A DNA stretch of 64,000 nucleotides from Pseudomaricurvus sp033283175 (GTDB taxonomy: Bacteria > Pseudomonadota > Gammaproteobacteria > Pseudomonadales > Cellvibrionaceae): the NCBI GenBank assembly GCA_033283175.1, contig JAWMQM010000003.1, positions 186,001 through 250,000 of the forward strand, in the 5' to 3' direction. Under the pieces are notes generated by a model. The model was not told the origin of the DNA. It worked only from the letters and a program-made list of their open reading frames with translations, and did not search any database. The position numbers and the translations under genes are program-made. Positions 54,798 to 64,000 of this stretch are shown here, one piece after another. Every line of letters starts with the position of its first letter. Positions within the stretch are counted from its first letter, which is position 1.

Positions 54798-55509
54798 TTG
54801 GCTCGAGGCCCTGCTGGGTCAGAACAAGATCTTCACGGCTGACACCTTGCTGATGTATTGGGATGGCTTTGTGATGACGGCCCAACTCACCGTCGTCTCA
54901 CTCATAATTGGTTTGCTGTTGGCGGTGGTATTGGCGATTTTACGCAGTACCCGCAAGCCCTGGTTCAGCTGGCCCATCTATCTCTTCTGCTACGTATTTC
55001 GCGGTACGCCCCTGCTGATCCAGCTCTATATCATCTACTACGGTATTACCTACGTGGATGGTATTCAGGAGACCTTCTGGTGGGAGTGGTTTAAAAACCC
55101 TTTCTATCCGGCACTTCTGGCGTTCACCCTCAACACCTGTGCCTACACCACCGAAATCCTCTATGGGGCCATCGCGGAAACGGATCATCGCGAACTGGAG
55201 GCGGCCAGGGCCTATGGCATGAGCTGGTGGACCAGTATGCGGCGGGTGGTATTGCCGGGGGCTATCCGCCGGGCGCTGCCCGCTTACGCCAATGAAGTTA
55301 TTCTGTTGCTGCAGTGCACCTCCGTTGCCAGTGTCATTACCATTGTCGATATCACCGGTGCTGCCCAGAATACCTACTCGCGTCACTACGCGCCGTTCGA
55401 GGCATTTATCTTCGCCGCCTGTATCTATCTGATCATGACCTTCACCATTCTCTACTTCTTCCGGCGGCTGGAAGCCCGGCTGCTGGCTTTTATGCGTCCG
55501 CGTCAATAA
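54790..55509 (+). CDS. Amino-acid ABC transporter permease 2
   Basis: A 239-residue permease of the HisM/OccM type, with the EAA loop ARAYGMSWWTSMRRVVLPGAIRRALPAYANE. It begins inside the preceding gene and ends the transporter operon. The 309 bp that follow (55510-55818) hold no gene or structure I can support. Confidence 0.93.
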   Translation: MGDWLEALLGQNKIFTADTLLMYWDGFVMTAQLTVVSLIIGLLLAVVLAILRSTRKPWFSWPIYLFCYVFRGTPLLIQLYIIYYGITYVDGIQETFWWEWFKNPFYPALLAFTLNTCAYTTEILYGAIAETDHRELEAARAYGMSWWTSMRRVVLPGAIRRALPAYANEVILLLQCTSVASVITIVDITGAAQNTYSRHYAPFEAFIFAACIYLIMTFTILYFFRRLEARLLAFMRPRQ

Positions 55510-55818
55510 GCCGGTAGCGGCAGCGCCTTTTGTAGTGTAAGGGCATGGCCCTTCCCAATCCTGTTTGTTTGCCCTGCCTCATGTATCCGCTGGCCCTGTC
55601 ACCTTGTCGGGGCCTGCAGCGCGATTCATTGAGGAAATGATAATTCGTCTGGTTATAGCTGAAGCTCTTATCCTCGTGCCCGGGGAGAGATGGGTAGGGT
55701 ATCCGGTATTGCAGTGCTGGATTGCACAGTCGGGCCGCCTATCTCGCCAGGTGGCACACGGCTGCACTCAGCTGCGGGAGGTGATGGGAAATGTCAGCCT
55801 GTGGAAGGAGCAAAATCG

Positions 55819-56154
55819 ATGGCAACGTCGGCGCAAACCATAGAATACCTGTTGGATCAGCTGCGTGATGCGAGAGGTATCAGTGCCAGAAAGATGTTCG
55901 GCGGCTACTGCCTCTATGTCACTGGTAAGCCGGTGGGCGTGGTGTGTGATGACCAGTTGTTCCTGAAGCCAACAGAGGCCGGAAGCGCGTTATTGGATGA
56001 TCCGGTGATGGGGGTTCCCTACCCGAAGGCCCGGCCTCACCTGTTGATAGAGGCGGACTTGTGGGAAGAAAGTGAGTGGCTTTCAATGTTGATCCAGGCG
56101 ACAGCGCTGGCGTTGCCCGAACCGAAACCAAAACGGATCAGGACTCAGCCGTGA
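55819..56154 (+). CDS. TfoX N-terminal domain protein
   Basis: A 111-residue protein made of the TfoX/Sxy N-terminal domain alone (MFGGYCLYVTGKPVGVVCDDQLFLKPTEAGS is diagnostic), lacking the C-terminal domain of full-length Sxy, the competence regulator. Related single-domain proteins are common and mostly unstudied. ATG 55819 has GGAG 8 bases upstream; an open frame extending left lacks family sequence. Confidence 0.86.
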   Translation: MATSAQTIEYLLDQLRDARGISARKMFGGYCLYVTGKPVGVVCDDQLFLKPTEAGSALLDDPVMGVPYPKARPHLLIEADLWEESEWLSMLIQATALALPEPKPKRIRTQP

Positions 56155-56293
56155 GAAGGGATTCGTATTTTCCCGCCGGGTCGTGCTGTAACCTTCTTTG
56201 CTTACAGCGCTGACGGTTTGTATTTTCAGCAGGGAAACATTTCGCAGTCGGGTCAGGCACTACGATTGCGGTTAAGCCGGGAGATAAAGGGAT

Positions 56294-57187
56294 ATGACAA
56301 TTATAAAAAGTGTGGCGTTGGCGATGTTGGCAACACTGCTGGTTGCCTGTGCCAGTACCATAGAACGGCCGTCGAACTTTGATGATCAGCAGACTGAGTA
56401 CCTTATCGGGATCAGCGGTAGTGCATCACCGGAGCAAGTCAAAAGCGTGATCGCGCGCGGTGCCGACGTCAATGGGCATCTCAAGTCAGGGATCTCCGCG
56501 CTTCATATGGCGGCTAACTTTGGTAATAACCCGGTGATCGAGGAGTTGTTAAGACAGGGTGCCAACATCAATGACGCTACCCCCAGGGGAATGACGCCAC
56601 TCGCCGCAGCGGTCATGGAAAATCACCCCGGGACAGTGGCGCTTCTTGTCCGCAACGGTGCCAGGCCGGGAGCCGCACAGAGCGCTATGGTTGACCCCGT
56701 TTATATCGCTGTGAGAGGTAACCGCGCGGAGATTCTGCTGTCGCTGATTAAAGGCGGCGCAGATATCAATCGGCAATACACGCTTGATGGAGACCATTAC
56801 GTGCGACCCATCTTCTACAGCACCAGTGAGGAAGTGACCAGGCTCCTGCTGGACAATGGCGCATCCACCGATTTTTATCTGGATAAGGACGGTGAGCTGC
56901 CGTACTTGAATTATTTGCTCAATGAAAACCGCATGGAAGATGTGAAGCTACTGTTGGGGCTGGGGGCAAACCCCAATTTCAAATCCCGGCAGACCGCAGT
57001 TACCCCTCTGCACTGGGCGGCAAGGTCAGGCAATGTTGAGATTGTTGATGCCCTGCTGGGCGCCGGCAGCGATCCCTGGGCGGTTACCACCGATAACGCC
57101 ACCCCGAAAGACTGGGTTCGTGGTCCCGACAGCATTCGGAGTCTGCTGGATAAAGCGATGCAGTCTTCCTCCTCCCCCGGAAAGTGA
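56294..57187 (+). CDS. Ankyrin-repeat lipoprotein
   Basis: A 297-residue protein with a lipoprotein signal (MTIIKSVALAMLATLLVAC, lipobox LVAC) followed by ankyrin repeats: VKSVIARGADVNGHLKSGISALHMAANFG, VIEELLRQGANINDATPRGMTPLAAAV, then a divergent middle and AVTPLHWAARSGNVEIVDALLGAGSDPW. Such repeats mediate protein binding. Its partner, and which membrane it sits in, are unknown; no catalase or other common neighbour is adjacent. GGGAGA precedes the ATG. Confidence 0.88.
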   Translation: MTIIKSVALAMLATLLVACASTIERPSNFDDQQTEYLIGISGSASPEQVKSVIARGADVNGHLKSGISALHMAANFGNNPVIEELLRQGANINDATPRGMTPLAAAVMENHPGTVALLVRNGARPGAAQSAMVDPVYIAVRGNRAEILLSLIKGGADINRQYTLDGDHYVRPIFYSTSEEVTRLLLDNGASTDFYLDKDGELPYLNYLLNENRMEDVKLLLGLGANPNFKSRQTAVTPLHWAARSGNVEIVDALLGAGSDPWAVTTDNATPKDWVRGPDSIRSLLDKAMQSSSSPGK

Positions 57188-57685
57188 GTTGCAGAGTTTC
57201 GGGCAATGTCATGAAGTAGTCGTTCTCCCGTTTGCTGGGTGAGCATGCGTCATCGGGACGTGAGTGCTTTTACCCCGGCAAAATATGCGCCGGCGTCAAT
57301 AATTCCCTGCTTAAAATACGACAGAAATCGCGAAAGTGTCGCCCGGTTTTCTCTTTTGCGGCAGGGGCCCAGGAATCCGTGTAGAGAGGGCTCGCGGCGA
57401 CCAATTGCTGCCGCGGAAGGTTGCTTTTATTTTTCGGTTTTATGACACGTTTAGCCTTTGGCGCATTTTTTATTGGTTACACTGCGCGCCGCAATTGAAG
57501 CCCGGTGCCAGCGGAAGGTAGGGATTCCACCGCAGTTGTTTTCTTCTTCCCGGGGGCGGTTCCGGCATATTCAATTGTGCTCAGCCTACAAAATTACTGC
57601 GCCACCAGCTGGCGGTCCGCGGGTAGCGAACCTCTTGCTGTCTGCAGAATTTATCCTTAGCAACAAGACCATAAAGGATTTGTGT
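57188..57685 (+). other. Gene-free region between ankyrin and barrel genes
   Basis: Nearly 500 bp with no convincing coding sequence; the open frame entering from 57458 has no signal or family match before residue 77. The stretch near 57440-57480 is AT-rich and could contain a promoter for the barrel protein, but I cannot place boxes with confidence. Confidence 0.4.
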
Positions 57686-58204
57686 ATGTTTAAGAAAACC
57701 CTGATTGCTTCATCCCTGCTGGTACTGTCGGCCACTGCCACTGCGCAGAGCGGCGAGATCGGCAGTTTCTACGCTGGCGCCTCTATCGGCCTGACCGATG
57801 TGGATGTTTCCGGTTTTGACAAGGGCCGGTCCATTGCCCTGGTGGGCGGCTACAGAATGCTGGAGAACCTGGCCCTGGAAGCTTCCTACATTGACCTGGG
57901 TGAGGCGGATGATGGCCCCTGGACCATCGAAGCGGATGGCTTTAACTTTGCCGCCGTGGGCATCCTGCCAATCAATGACCAGTTTGAAGTGTTTGGTAAG
58001 TTGGGCCTGTTTGCCTGGGATGCCAGTGTGCATTACTCAGGTTATGGCCAGGTGGAAAGCGATGATGGTATCGACCTGAGCATTGGCTTCGGTGCGACCC
58101 TGGAGCTGACTCCGGAATTCTCCCTGGTAGCTGAGTACCAGCATTTTGAGCTGGACAGCGACGACGTCTCCAATATCTCCGTCGGCGCTCGCTACAACTT
58201 CTGA
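57686..58204 (+). CDS. OmpA-type outer-membrane barrel protein
   Basis: A 172-residue protein with a signal peptide (MFKKTLIASSLLVLSATATA, cleavage near residue 20) and an eight-strand barrel pattern (YAGASIGLTDVDV, ALVGGYRMLENLALEASYIDLG, FEVFGKLGLFAWDAS, FSLVAEYQHFE), ending with the barrel-closing aromatic (SVGARYNF). It is a stand-alone barrel with no peptidoglycan-binding domain. AAAGGA lies 8 bp before the ATG; a strong terminator follows. Function is unknown. Confidence 0.85.
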   Translation: MFKKTLIASSLLVLSATATAQSGEIGSFYAGASIGLTDVDVSGFDKGRSIALVGGYRMLENLALEASYIDLGEADDGPWTIEADGFNFAAVGILPINDQFEVFGKLGLFAWDASVHYSGYGQVESDDGIDLSIGFGATLELTPEFSLVAEYQHFELDSDDVSNISVGARYNF

Positions 58205-58232
58205 TCGCTTTTGCTCTTCCTTTCGGAAGGCG

Positions 58233-58265
58233 AAAAAAAAGGGCTCCGCATTGCGGGGCCCTTTT
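58233..58265. terminator. Bidirectional terminator between barrel gene and ABC-F gene
   Basis: Stem GGGCTCCGC/GCGGGGCCC with loop ATT and one mismatch. The minus strand has eight T after the stem and the plus strand four, so it serves the leftward ABC-F gene best and the barrel gene as well. Confidence 0.87.
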
Positions 58266-58293
58266 GCATTTTACGGCAAGGACTACTCAATGG

Positions 58294-59892
58294 TCAGCCG
58301 GCTTTGGCCGCCTTGTGAGCCAGGTACTCATCGTAGGTACCCTGGAAGTCCACCACCTCGTCTTCCCGAATCTCCAGGATGCGGGTGGCCAGTGACGACA
58401 CAAACTCGCGGTCGTGGCTGACGAAGATCAGCGTGCCTTCGTAGTGTTCCAGCGCCAGGTTGAGCGCTTCGATGGATTCCATGTCCAGGTGGTTGGTGGG
58501 CTCGTCCATCAACAGCACGTTGCAATCCATCATCATCAGTTTGCCGAACAGCAGGCGGTTTTTCTCTCCACCGGAACAGACTTTGACTTTTTTGTTAAAA
58601 CTGTCGGCGGAGAACAACAGGCGGCCCAGGGTGGCGCGGACAATCTGGTCGTCGTGATTGGGTTTGCGCCACTGGCTCATCCAGTCAAACAGATTCAGGT
58701 CCACGTCAAAGTCGGCGCTGCTGTCCTGCGGGCAGTAACCGAGACTGGCGTTTTCGGCCCACTTCACCACACCGCCATTGGCGGACAGCTCGTTCATCAG
58801 GCAGCGCACAAAGGTGGTTTTACCGGCACCGTTCTCGCCGATCACCGCCAGCCGGCTGCCGGCATCCAACAGCAGGTTGATGTTCTTGAACAGCGGGGTT
58901 TCTTCAAAGCCGTGGCTCATCCCTTCCAGGGTCAGCGCCTGGCGGTGCAGCTTTTTGTCCTGCTTGAAGCGGATATAAGGTGATACCCGGCTGGAGGGCT
59001 TGATGTCTTCCAGCTTGATCTTCTCCAGCTGCTTGGCCCGGGAGGTGGCCTGCTTGGCTTTGGAGGCGTTGGCGGAGAAGCGGCTGACAAACTGCTGCAG
59101 GTCGGCGATCTGGGCAGACTTCTTGGCGTTTTCGGACTGTACGCGCTCACGGGCCTGGGTGGAGGCGGTCATAAAGTCGTCGTAGTTGCCGGGATAGACC
59201 CGCAGCTCGCCATAGTCGATATCCGCCATGTGGGTGCAGACGGCGTTAAGGAAGTGACGGTCGTGGGAAATGATCACCATGGTGCTCTTGAGGCCGTTCA
59301 GCACCCCTTCCAGCCACTGGATAGTGGCGATATCCAGGTTGTTGGTGGGTTCGTCCAGCAGCAGGATGTCCGGCTCGGAGAACAGCGCCTGCGCCAGCAA
59401 TACGCGCAGCTTGAGGCCTGGCGCCACTTCGCTCATGGGGCCGTAGTGATAGTCCAGCTCGATACCGGCACCCAGCAGGAATTCACCGGCGCGGCTCTCG
59501 GCGCTGTAGCCGTCCATCTCGGCAAACTGCACCTCCAGATCGGCCACTTTCATGCCGTCCTCTTCGGTCATCTCCGGCAGTGAGTAGATGCGATCACGCT
59601 CCTGCTTAACAGCCCACAGTTCGGTATGGCCCATCAGGACCGTGTCGATCACGCTGTAGGCTTCGAAGGCGAACTGGTCCTGGCTCAATTTGCCGACGCG
59701 CTCGTTGGGGGTAATGCTGACGTTGCCGGCGGAAGGGGAGAGGCTGCCGTCGAGGATTTTCATGAAGGTGGATTTGCCACAGCCGTTGGCGCCGATGAGG
59801 CCGTAACGGTTGCCGTTACCAAACTTGACCGAGACGTTTTCAAACAGGGGCTTGGCACCAAACTGCATGGTGATATTGGCGGTAGTAATCAA
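58294..59892 (-). CDS. ybiT: ABC-F ATPase, YbiT type
   Basis: A 532-residue duplicated ABC-F protein with no membrane domain; the family acts on the ribosome. It has two ATPase cores, each with Walker A (GANGCGKST; GENGAGKTT), and Walker B/H-loop sequences (LLLDEPTNNLD…ISHDRHF; LLMDEPTNHLD…VSHDREF). The start MITTANITMQFGAKPLFENVSVKFG matches YbiT closely. The start codon is TTG, preceded by AGGA 7 bases upstream. The region upstream to glpK (59893-60187) has no gene. Confidence 0.94.
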   Translation of the reverse strand: MITTANITMQFGAKPLFENVSVKFGNGNRYGLIGANGCGKSTFMKILDGSLSPSAGNVSITPNERVGKLSQDQFAFEAYSVIDTVLMGHTELWAVKQERDRIYSLPEMTEEDGMKVADLEVQFAEMDGYSAESRAGEFLLGAGIELDYHYGPMSEVAPGLKLRVLLAQALFSEPDILLLDEPTNNLDIATIQWLEGVLNGLKSTMVIISHDRHFLNAVCTHMADIDYGELRVYPGNYDDFMTASTQARERVQSENAKKSAQIADLQQFVSRFSANASKAKQATSRAKQLEKIKLEDIKPSSRVSPYIRFKQDKKLHRQALTLEGMSHGFEETPLFKNINLLLDAGSRLAVIGENGAGKTTFVRCLMNELSANGGVVKWAENASLGYCPQDSSADFDVDLNLFDWMSQWRKPNHDDQIVRATLGRLLFSADSFNKKVKVCSGGEKNRLLFGKLMMMDCNVLLMDEPTNHLDMESIEALNLALEHYEGTLIFVSHDREFVSSLATRILEIREDEVVDFQGTYDEYLAHKAAKAG

Positions 59893-60187
59893 GGGACGAT
59901 CCTATAAATCCGGGGTGCCTTGCAGGCCAGAGACCGGCAAGACGGGTGCATGAGTGTCGACGAGCGCCCCTCGGTTGCCTGATTCTGTCAGGGCAAACGG
60001 GAAACCACAGACGCTGGGCCCAGCAAAGGGCTGGGGTGTGAAGAATCACGGGAGGCTACCATCTGAAGGGGCGCTACTATAGAGATACCGCCTCCCAAGG
60101 TCGAGCAGAATTTAGACAGATTGGGCAGATTCCGCGGTCCGCGGCAGGGGTGGTGACAGTCCATATGAGCGCTGTCGCGGTGTCGGC

Positions 60188-61678
60188 TCAGGAGTTGGCC
60201 AGGGTACGGCCCAGTGCACGCTGCCAGCCAGCCAGGTATTTATCCCGCAGTGCATCACTCATATCGGGCCGGAATTGCTGCTCCTGTTGCCACTGTTGCT
60301 GCAGCGCCTCCATGGAGCCGTAGAGTCCCAGTTGCAGCCCGGCAAGGTAGGCCGCTCCCAATGCTGTGGTCTCCAGAACCGCCGGACGGTCCACCTCGGC
60401 ACCGAGTATGTCCGCCATAAATTGCATCAGCCAGTTATTGGCCACCATGCCGCCATCCACCCGCAGGCGCGCCGTATCAATGCCGTCCTCGCGCACCGCT
60501 GCCAACAGGTCGTGGGTCTGGTAGCAGACAGATTCCAGCGCCGCCCGGGCAATATGGGCCGGTCCCGAGGCGCGGGTCAGGCCGTAGATGGCGCCGCGGG
60601 CATCCGGATCCCAATGCGGGGCACCCAGGCCGGTCAGGGCCGGTACAAAGTAGACGCCTTCGTTACTCTCTTCCGTGCGCGCCAGTGCTTCGGTTTCCGC
60701 GGCGGTTTCGATAATGCCAAGGCTGTCCCGCAGCCACTGTACCGCCGCTCCGGCGACAAAGATGGAGCCCTCCAGAGCGTAGTGCGTGGTGCCCTGGATG
60801 CTGTAGGCAATGGTGGTAAGCAGGCGGTTGTTGGAGGTCACTGCCTGTGTGCCGGTGTTGATCACCATAAAGCAGCCGGTACCGTAAGTACTTTTGATGG
60901 TGCCAGGGTCGAAGCAGCACTGTCCCACGGTAGCCGCCTGCTGGTCGCCGGCAACACCGAGAATGGGGATGGCAGAACCCAGAACCGCGGCGTCTGTGGT
61001 GCCGAAATCAGCGGTACACTCCAGTACCTCCGGCAGCAGGCTCTCTGGCACACGAAACAGCTGCAGCAGAACCGGGTCCCATTGGTGGGTGTGGATATTG
61101 AAGAGGTTGGTGCGGCTGGCGTTGGTGATGTCAGTGACAAACCGGCTGCCACCGGTGAGGCGCCAGATCAGAAAGGTGTCCACCGTGCCGAAGGCCAGTT
61201 CGCCCCGCTCGGCCCGCTCCCGCGCACCCTCCACATTATCGAGGATCCAGGCGATCTTGGTGGCGGAGAAGTAGGGGTCCAGCAACAACCCGCTGCGTTG
61301 CCGCACAAAGCTTTCGGTGACCTGCTGACGCAGTCGCTGACACTCGGCGCTGGTGCGGCGATCCTGCCAGACAATGGCGTTATAGAGGGGTTTACCGGTT
61401 TTGCGATCCCACACCAGCGTTGTCTCCCGCTGGTTGGTAATACCGATGGCGGCAACATTGAGGCCGGCATCCCGCGCCTGCTGCAGCACCTCGCGGGTGA
61501 CGGCCAGGGTGGTGGACCAGATCTCCTCCGGGTCGTGTTCGACCCAGCCATCACGGGGATAGATCTGGGTAAACTCCTGTTGGGCGATATGCAGTGCCTG
61601 CCCCGACGGACTAAAGACAATGGCGCGGCTGGAGGTGGTGCCCTGGTCAATGGCCAGCACACAGGTATCGGATGTCAT
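60188..61678 (-). CDS. glpK: Glycerol kinase
   Basis: A 496-residue FGGY kinase that phosphorylates glycerol to glycerol 3-phosphate. The start VLAIDQGTTSSRAIVF, the middle NTFL-like GTVDTFLIWRLTGG, TNASRTNLFNIHTHQWDP and GDQQAATVGQCCFDPGTIKSTYGTG, and the end LRVDGGMVANNWLMQFMADILG are all family marks. Normally it sits with glpF or glpD, but neither is in view. GGAG lies 9 bp before the ATG. The 362 bp upstream (61679-62040) separate it from the divergent methyltransferase; a TAATAT-like -10 is all I see there. Confidence 0.96.
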   Translation of the reverse strand: MTSDTCVLAIDQGTTSSRAIVFSPSGQALHIAQQEFTQIYPRDGWVEHDPEEIWSTTLAVTREVLQQARDAGLNVAAIGITNQRETTLVWDRKTGKPLYNAIVWQDRRTSAECQRLRQQVTESFVRQRSGLLLDPYFSATKIAWILDNVEGARERAERGELAFGTVDTFLIWRLTGGSRFVTDITNASRTNLFNIHTHQWDPVLLQLFRVPESLLPEVLECTADFGTTDAAVLGSAIPILGVAGDQQAATVGQCCFDPGTIKSTYGTGCFMVINTGTQAVTSNNRLLTTIAYSIQGTTHYALEGSIFVAGAAVQWLRDSLGIIETAAETEALARTEESNEGVYFVPALTGLGAPHWDPDARGAIYGLTRASGPAHIARAALESVCYQTHDLLAAVREDGIDTARLRVDGGMVANNWLMQFMADILGAEVDRPAVLETTALGAAYLAGLQLGLYGSMEALQQQWQQEQQFRPDMSDALRDKYLAGWQRALGRTLANS

Positions 61679-62040
61679 GGGCTCGGCTCCACGGATTTAT
61701 AGGCCTCGGAAGGGGGCATTTGTACGGTGGACGAGCTGTTCACTGTAAAGCGGAACCTTGTACCGAATCAATGGCAGGGCTTTCTGCGGCCATCTAATCG
61801 TCCAGCGGGCATAGGCCAATTGTAATCCTGTGGTAATATTTGCGGCTGTTTTCCCCGCCCTCAGCCCGGATCATATAGGAGTTGACGGGGCCGCAAGGAG
61901 GCGGGGGTGTGTTTGATGGACGAAATGGGGTTGTCTGACTTGGCGTTCGCAAATTTTGGGGCAGGTACTGCTCGTCCGGTTGAGGGCTCAGGGCTGTCGA
62001 TCCATTCAGGGCTGCGGCCAGCGGCCAGGCGGGGGTATTT

Positions 62041-62928
62041 GTGACCCAGCCGTTGTCATCGCTGGAGCCGGCGGCTGTGCAGGTGCATCAGGACCCGGTG
62101 GTACCCGACTGGGCAGATCTGGAGCTGGAAGACACCTGGCCGGATCACCTGCACCCACTGTCCAGCCCACGTAATATCTGCAAACTGCTGCAGCGGGTTT
62201 TCTCGCGTCGTCAGGCGGTGGAGCTGCCGGAGCAACTGTCGGGCCAGGGTTCGATTCCCCGTTACATCCTGCAGGAGTTTCACAACCTGCCGAACGGTAA
62301 TTACTCCAACCACCTCAGCCACGGTTATATCACCGGCTTTGACATCGCCATGCTGGGTGAGGTGGAGGTCAGTCGCCAGTGGATCGCCGAGTGGCTGACA
62401 AATACGCAGTCAGTGCTGGATATTGGTACTGCCGGTGGCAAAACCGCGGCTGCGGTTCATGGCAGGGGTGTCCCGGAAGTCTGGGGCATAGACCCCTCGC
62501 CCTATCTCCTGAAGCACGCGGCGCGCCGCAATCCGGAGCTCAATTTTGTGCCGGGTATCGGTGAGGACCTCCCCTTTGGCGCCGACCGCTTCGATGCCAT
62601 CACTCTCTGTTTTGTCCTGCACGAAGTGCCCCCGCGCTATGGGCGCCAGATTCTGGCGGAGTGTTATCGCTGCCTGAAACCCGGCGGCCTGCTGGCGATT
62701 GCCGAGCCCTCCAGTCTGCAGATGCAGAAACCTCGCTGGCGTTCCCTGGTGACCGCAAAGGGCTGGAAGCATCTCTATTTCTACCTGCTGGCACATATTG
62801 TTTATGAGCCATTTGTAGAGGCCTGGCATAAGATCGATAAGGCACAGTGGCTGGCCGAGGGTGGCTTCGAGCTGCTGGAGTCGGAGTACGCTATGCCCAT
62901 TGGTCACTGGCTGGCGCGCAAGATATAA
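62041..62928 (+). CDS. SAM-dependent methyltransferase
   Basis: A 295-residue class I methyltransferase. The SAM-binding motif is VLDIGTAGGKTAAAVHGRG (about residues 127-145), with the motif I Gly/Asp pattern D-I-G-T-A-G-G and later IDPSPYLLKHAARRNPELNFVPGIGEDLPFGADRFDAITL, LHEVPP and LKPGGLLAIAEPS. The N-terminal 100 residues are unusual and have no recognisable domain. The substrate is unknown. GTG is the start, with a GC-rich GGCGGGGG upstream. Confidence 0.82.
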   Translation: MTQPLSSLEPAAVQVHQDPVVPDWADLELEDTWPDHLHPLSSPRNICKLLQRVFSRRQAVELPEQLSGQGSIPRYILQEFHNLPNGNYSNHLSHGYITGFDIAMLGEVEVSRQWIAEWLTNTQSVLDIGTAGGKTAAAVHGRGVPEVWGIDPSPYLLKHAARRNPELNFVPGIGEDLPFGADRFDAITLCFVLHEVPPRYGRQILAECYRCLKPGGLLAIAEPSSLQMQKPRWRSLVTAKGWKHLYFYLLAHIVYEPFVEAWHKIDKAQWLAEGGFELLESEYAMPIGHWLARKI

Positions 62929-63033
62929 CCTGGGGCGGAAGCGCAGGTGACTGGCCAGTACTTTGGCCTGCAGCAACCTGGCCGGTAGCAATATGTCCCC
63001 CCGTTCCGGAGGGCAGAGCAGAGGGAGGTAAGA

Positions 63034-63837
63034 ATGGCAGAACGGCTTAAAGGGAAGGTGGCAATCGTATTTGGTGCCGGGCAGCAACCGGGACCCAATA
63101 TGGGCAATGGTCGCGCCTGCGCCCTGCAATACGCCCGGGAAGGGGCGCTTGTGGCCTGCGTTGACCTGGATCTGGCTGCTGCAGAGAGCACCCGGCAGTT
63201 GATCGCGGAAGCGGGCGGTGAAGCCATTGCCCTGCAGGCGGATGTGACCCGCGAGGCGGATTGTCTGCGTGCGGTGGAGGCCTGTGTCGAGGCGTTTGGT
63301 CCTGTCGATATCCTCCATAACAACGTCGGCGGCGTGAGTACTGATCGGCTCGATCCGGCAGAGCTGGATGAGAGCATTATCGACAGCGCCATGGCGCTGA
63401 ACTTCAAGAGTGTGGTCTACGCCAGCAAGGCGGTGTTGCCCTCTATGCGCGAGCGTAAAAGTGGCTGCATTATCAATATCTCCTCCATGGCGGCGGTCTG
63501 CTCCGGCCAGCCGGTGATGTACGGTACCACCAAGCTGGCCCTCAATGGCCTGACTCACCAGATGGCGATGGCATACGCCGCCGAAGGGGTCAGGGTCAAC
63601 GCTATCATGCCGGGGCTGCTGGATACGCCGGTGGCGGTGGAAGGCGTGGCGCAGCGCATGGGGGTGGACGCGGAGGTGGTGCGGCAACAGCGTGATGCCC
63701 GGGTACCCCTGCGTCACCGCCAGGGCTCGGCCTGGGATGTGGCTCACGCGGCGGTGTTTCTCGCCTCGGACGAGGCCGGGTTTATTACCGGTGTGGTATT
63801 GCCGGTGGATGGCGGGCAGACGGTCAGGATTGGGTGA
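63034..63837 (+). CDS. Short-chain dehydrogenase/reductase
   Basis: A 267-residue SDR oxidoreductase. It has an N-terminal NAD(P) site (AIVFGAGQQPGPNMGNGRACALQYAREG, a variant TGxxxGxG), the catalytic serine in NISSMAA and the active-site YGTTKLAL (Y-x-x-x-K), and a C-terminal substrate lid typical of family cofactor specificity for NAD(H) (DLDLAAAES). The substrate is not evident. GGGAGG lies before the ATG. It is transcribed with the methyltransferase and the DUF2007 gene. Confidence 0.9.
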   Translation: MAERLKGKVAIVFGAGQQPGPNMGNGRACALQYAREGALVACVDLDLAAAESTRQLIAEAGGEAIALQADVTREADCLRAVEACVEAFGPVDILHNNVGGVSTDRLDPAELDESIIDSAMALNFKSVVYASKAVLPSMRERKSGCIINISSMAAVCSGQPVMYGTTKLALNGLTHQMAMAYAAEGVRVNAIMPGLLDTPVAVEGVAQRMGVDAEVVRQQRDARVPLRHRQGSAWDVAHAAVFLASDEAGFITGVVLPVDGGQTVRIG

Positions 63838-63842
63838 CGCCA

Positions 63843-64000
63843 ATGCTGGTAACGGTGGGGCGTTACAGTTTTCCCTACGAGGCACACCTGCATAAGGGGT
63901 TGCTGGAGGCGGCCTACATCCCGGCATTTATCGCCGACGAGCACACCATCAATATGGACTGGCTCTACTCCAACGCCTTGGGCGGGGTGCGTTTGCAGGT
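63843..64000 (+). CDS. DUF2007-domain protein, 3' end missing
   Basis: A start ATG 5 bp after the SDR stop opens a frame that runs off the window. The first 52 residues (MLVTVGRYSFPYEAHLHKG…IPAFIADEHTINMDWLYSNALGGVRLQV) match DUF2007, a small domain of putative signal-transducing proteins with the conserved WLYSNALGG motif. The closeness to the SDR suggests one transcription unit. Function is unknown. Confidence 0.85.
   Translation, partial: MLVTVGRYSFPYEAHLHKGLLEAAYIPAFIADEHTINMDWLYSNALGGVRLQ

Noticed and set aside
55565..55843. Small protein between the ABC transporter and TfoX genes
   Set aside because: No ribosome site or family similarity, and it overlaps the start of the TfoX gene.

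Overview
The window is chromosomal DNA of a free-living, GC-rich gammaproteobacterium. Gene content and order (queA-tgt-secD-secF, mlaFEDCB, imuA-imuB-dnaE2, YbiT-type ABC-F, nirBD/nasA with a separate cobA, a narK plus fused phosphatase-kinase) best suit a marine Cellvibrionales/Pseudomonas-like lineage; that placement is inference. I see no prophage, insertion sequence, CRISPR array, rRNA or tRNA.

Layout. 1-6.1 kb: assimilatory nitrate/nitrite reduction, with nasA leftwards (cut by the window edge) and cobA-nirB-nirD rightwards, separated by a 549-bp control region that carries two divergent sigma-54 promoters and TGGTGCA boxes. 6.1-7.2 kb: a heptamer minisatellite and two small membrane proteins. 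7.4-10.5 kb: the mlaFEDCB lipid-transport operon. 10.6-13.6 kb: pyruvate kinase and a dicarboxylate/amino-acid symporter. 13.7-17.8 kb: a third sigma-54 promoter, narK, a fused PP2C phosphatase/Ser-Thr kinase, and convergent mobA. 17.9-24.4 kb: pdxH, a quinone oxidoreductase, a thiolase, a cold-shock protein, a shikimate-kinase-like gene behind a palindromic promoter, an Lrp regulator and an aromatic aminotransferase. 24.4-34.1 kb, all leftwards: moaE/D/C, hemN with an Anr/Fnr box, yceI, a porin-like barrel, and the SOS mutagenesis cassette imuA-imuB-dnaE2 behind a LexA-controlled promoter. 34.2-45.9 kb: hydrolases, acyltransferase, OsmC, valS/purC, a barrel protein, glk and an AraC regulator, with REP/REPIN repeats. 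46.1-51.3 kb: queA, tgt, secD, secF (no yajC). 51.3-52 kb: a sigma-54 promoter followed by an apparent non-coding RNA locus. 52-55.5 kb: an ACT protein and a basic-amino-acid-type ABC transporter. 55.8-64 kb: TfoX domain, ankyrin lipoprotein, barrel protein, YbiT, glpK, methyltransferase, SDR and a truncated DUF2007 gene.

How it fits together. Nitrate import (NarK), molybdenum cofactor synthesis (MobA, MoaCDE), siroheme synthesis (CobA), nitrate reductase (NasA) and nitrite reductase (NirBD) form one functional regulon. Four sigma-54 promoters with the GG-N10-GC spacing (near 1.74, 2.09, 13.74 and 51.51 kb), with TGGTGCA boxes nearby, point to NtrC-type nitrogen control. The fourth drives no protein gene. 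It precedes two successive intrinsic terminators, each directly preceded by the same 12-nt segment CTCTCTGAGCTT, and part of this segment is complementary to the nasA mRNA leader. This candidate nitrogen-regulated small RNA is the most interesting object in the window.
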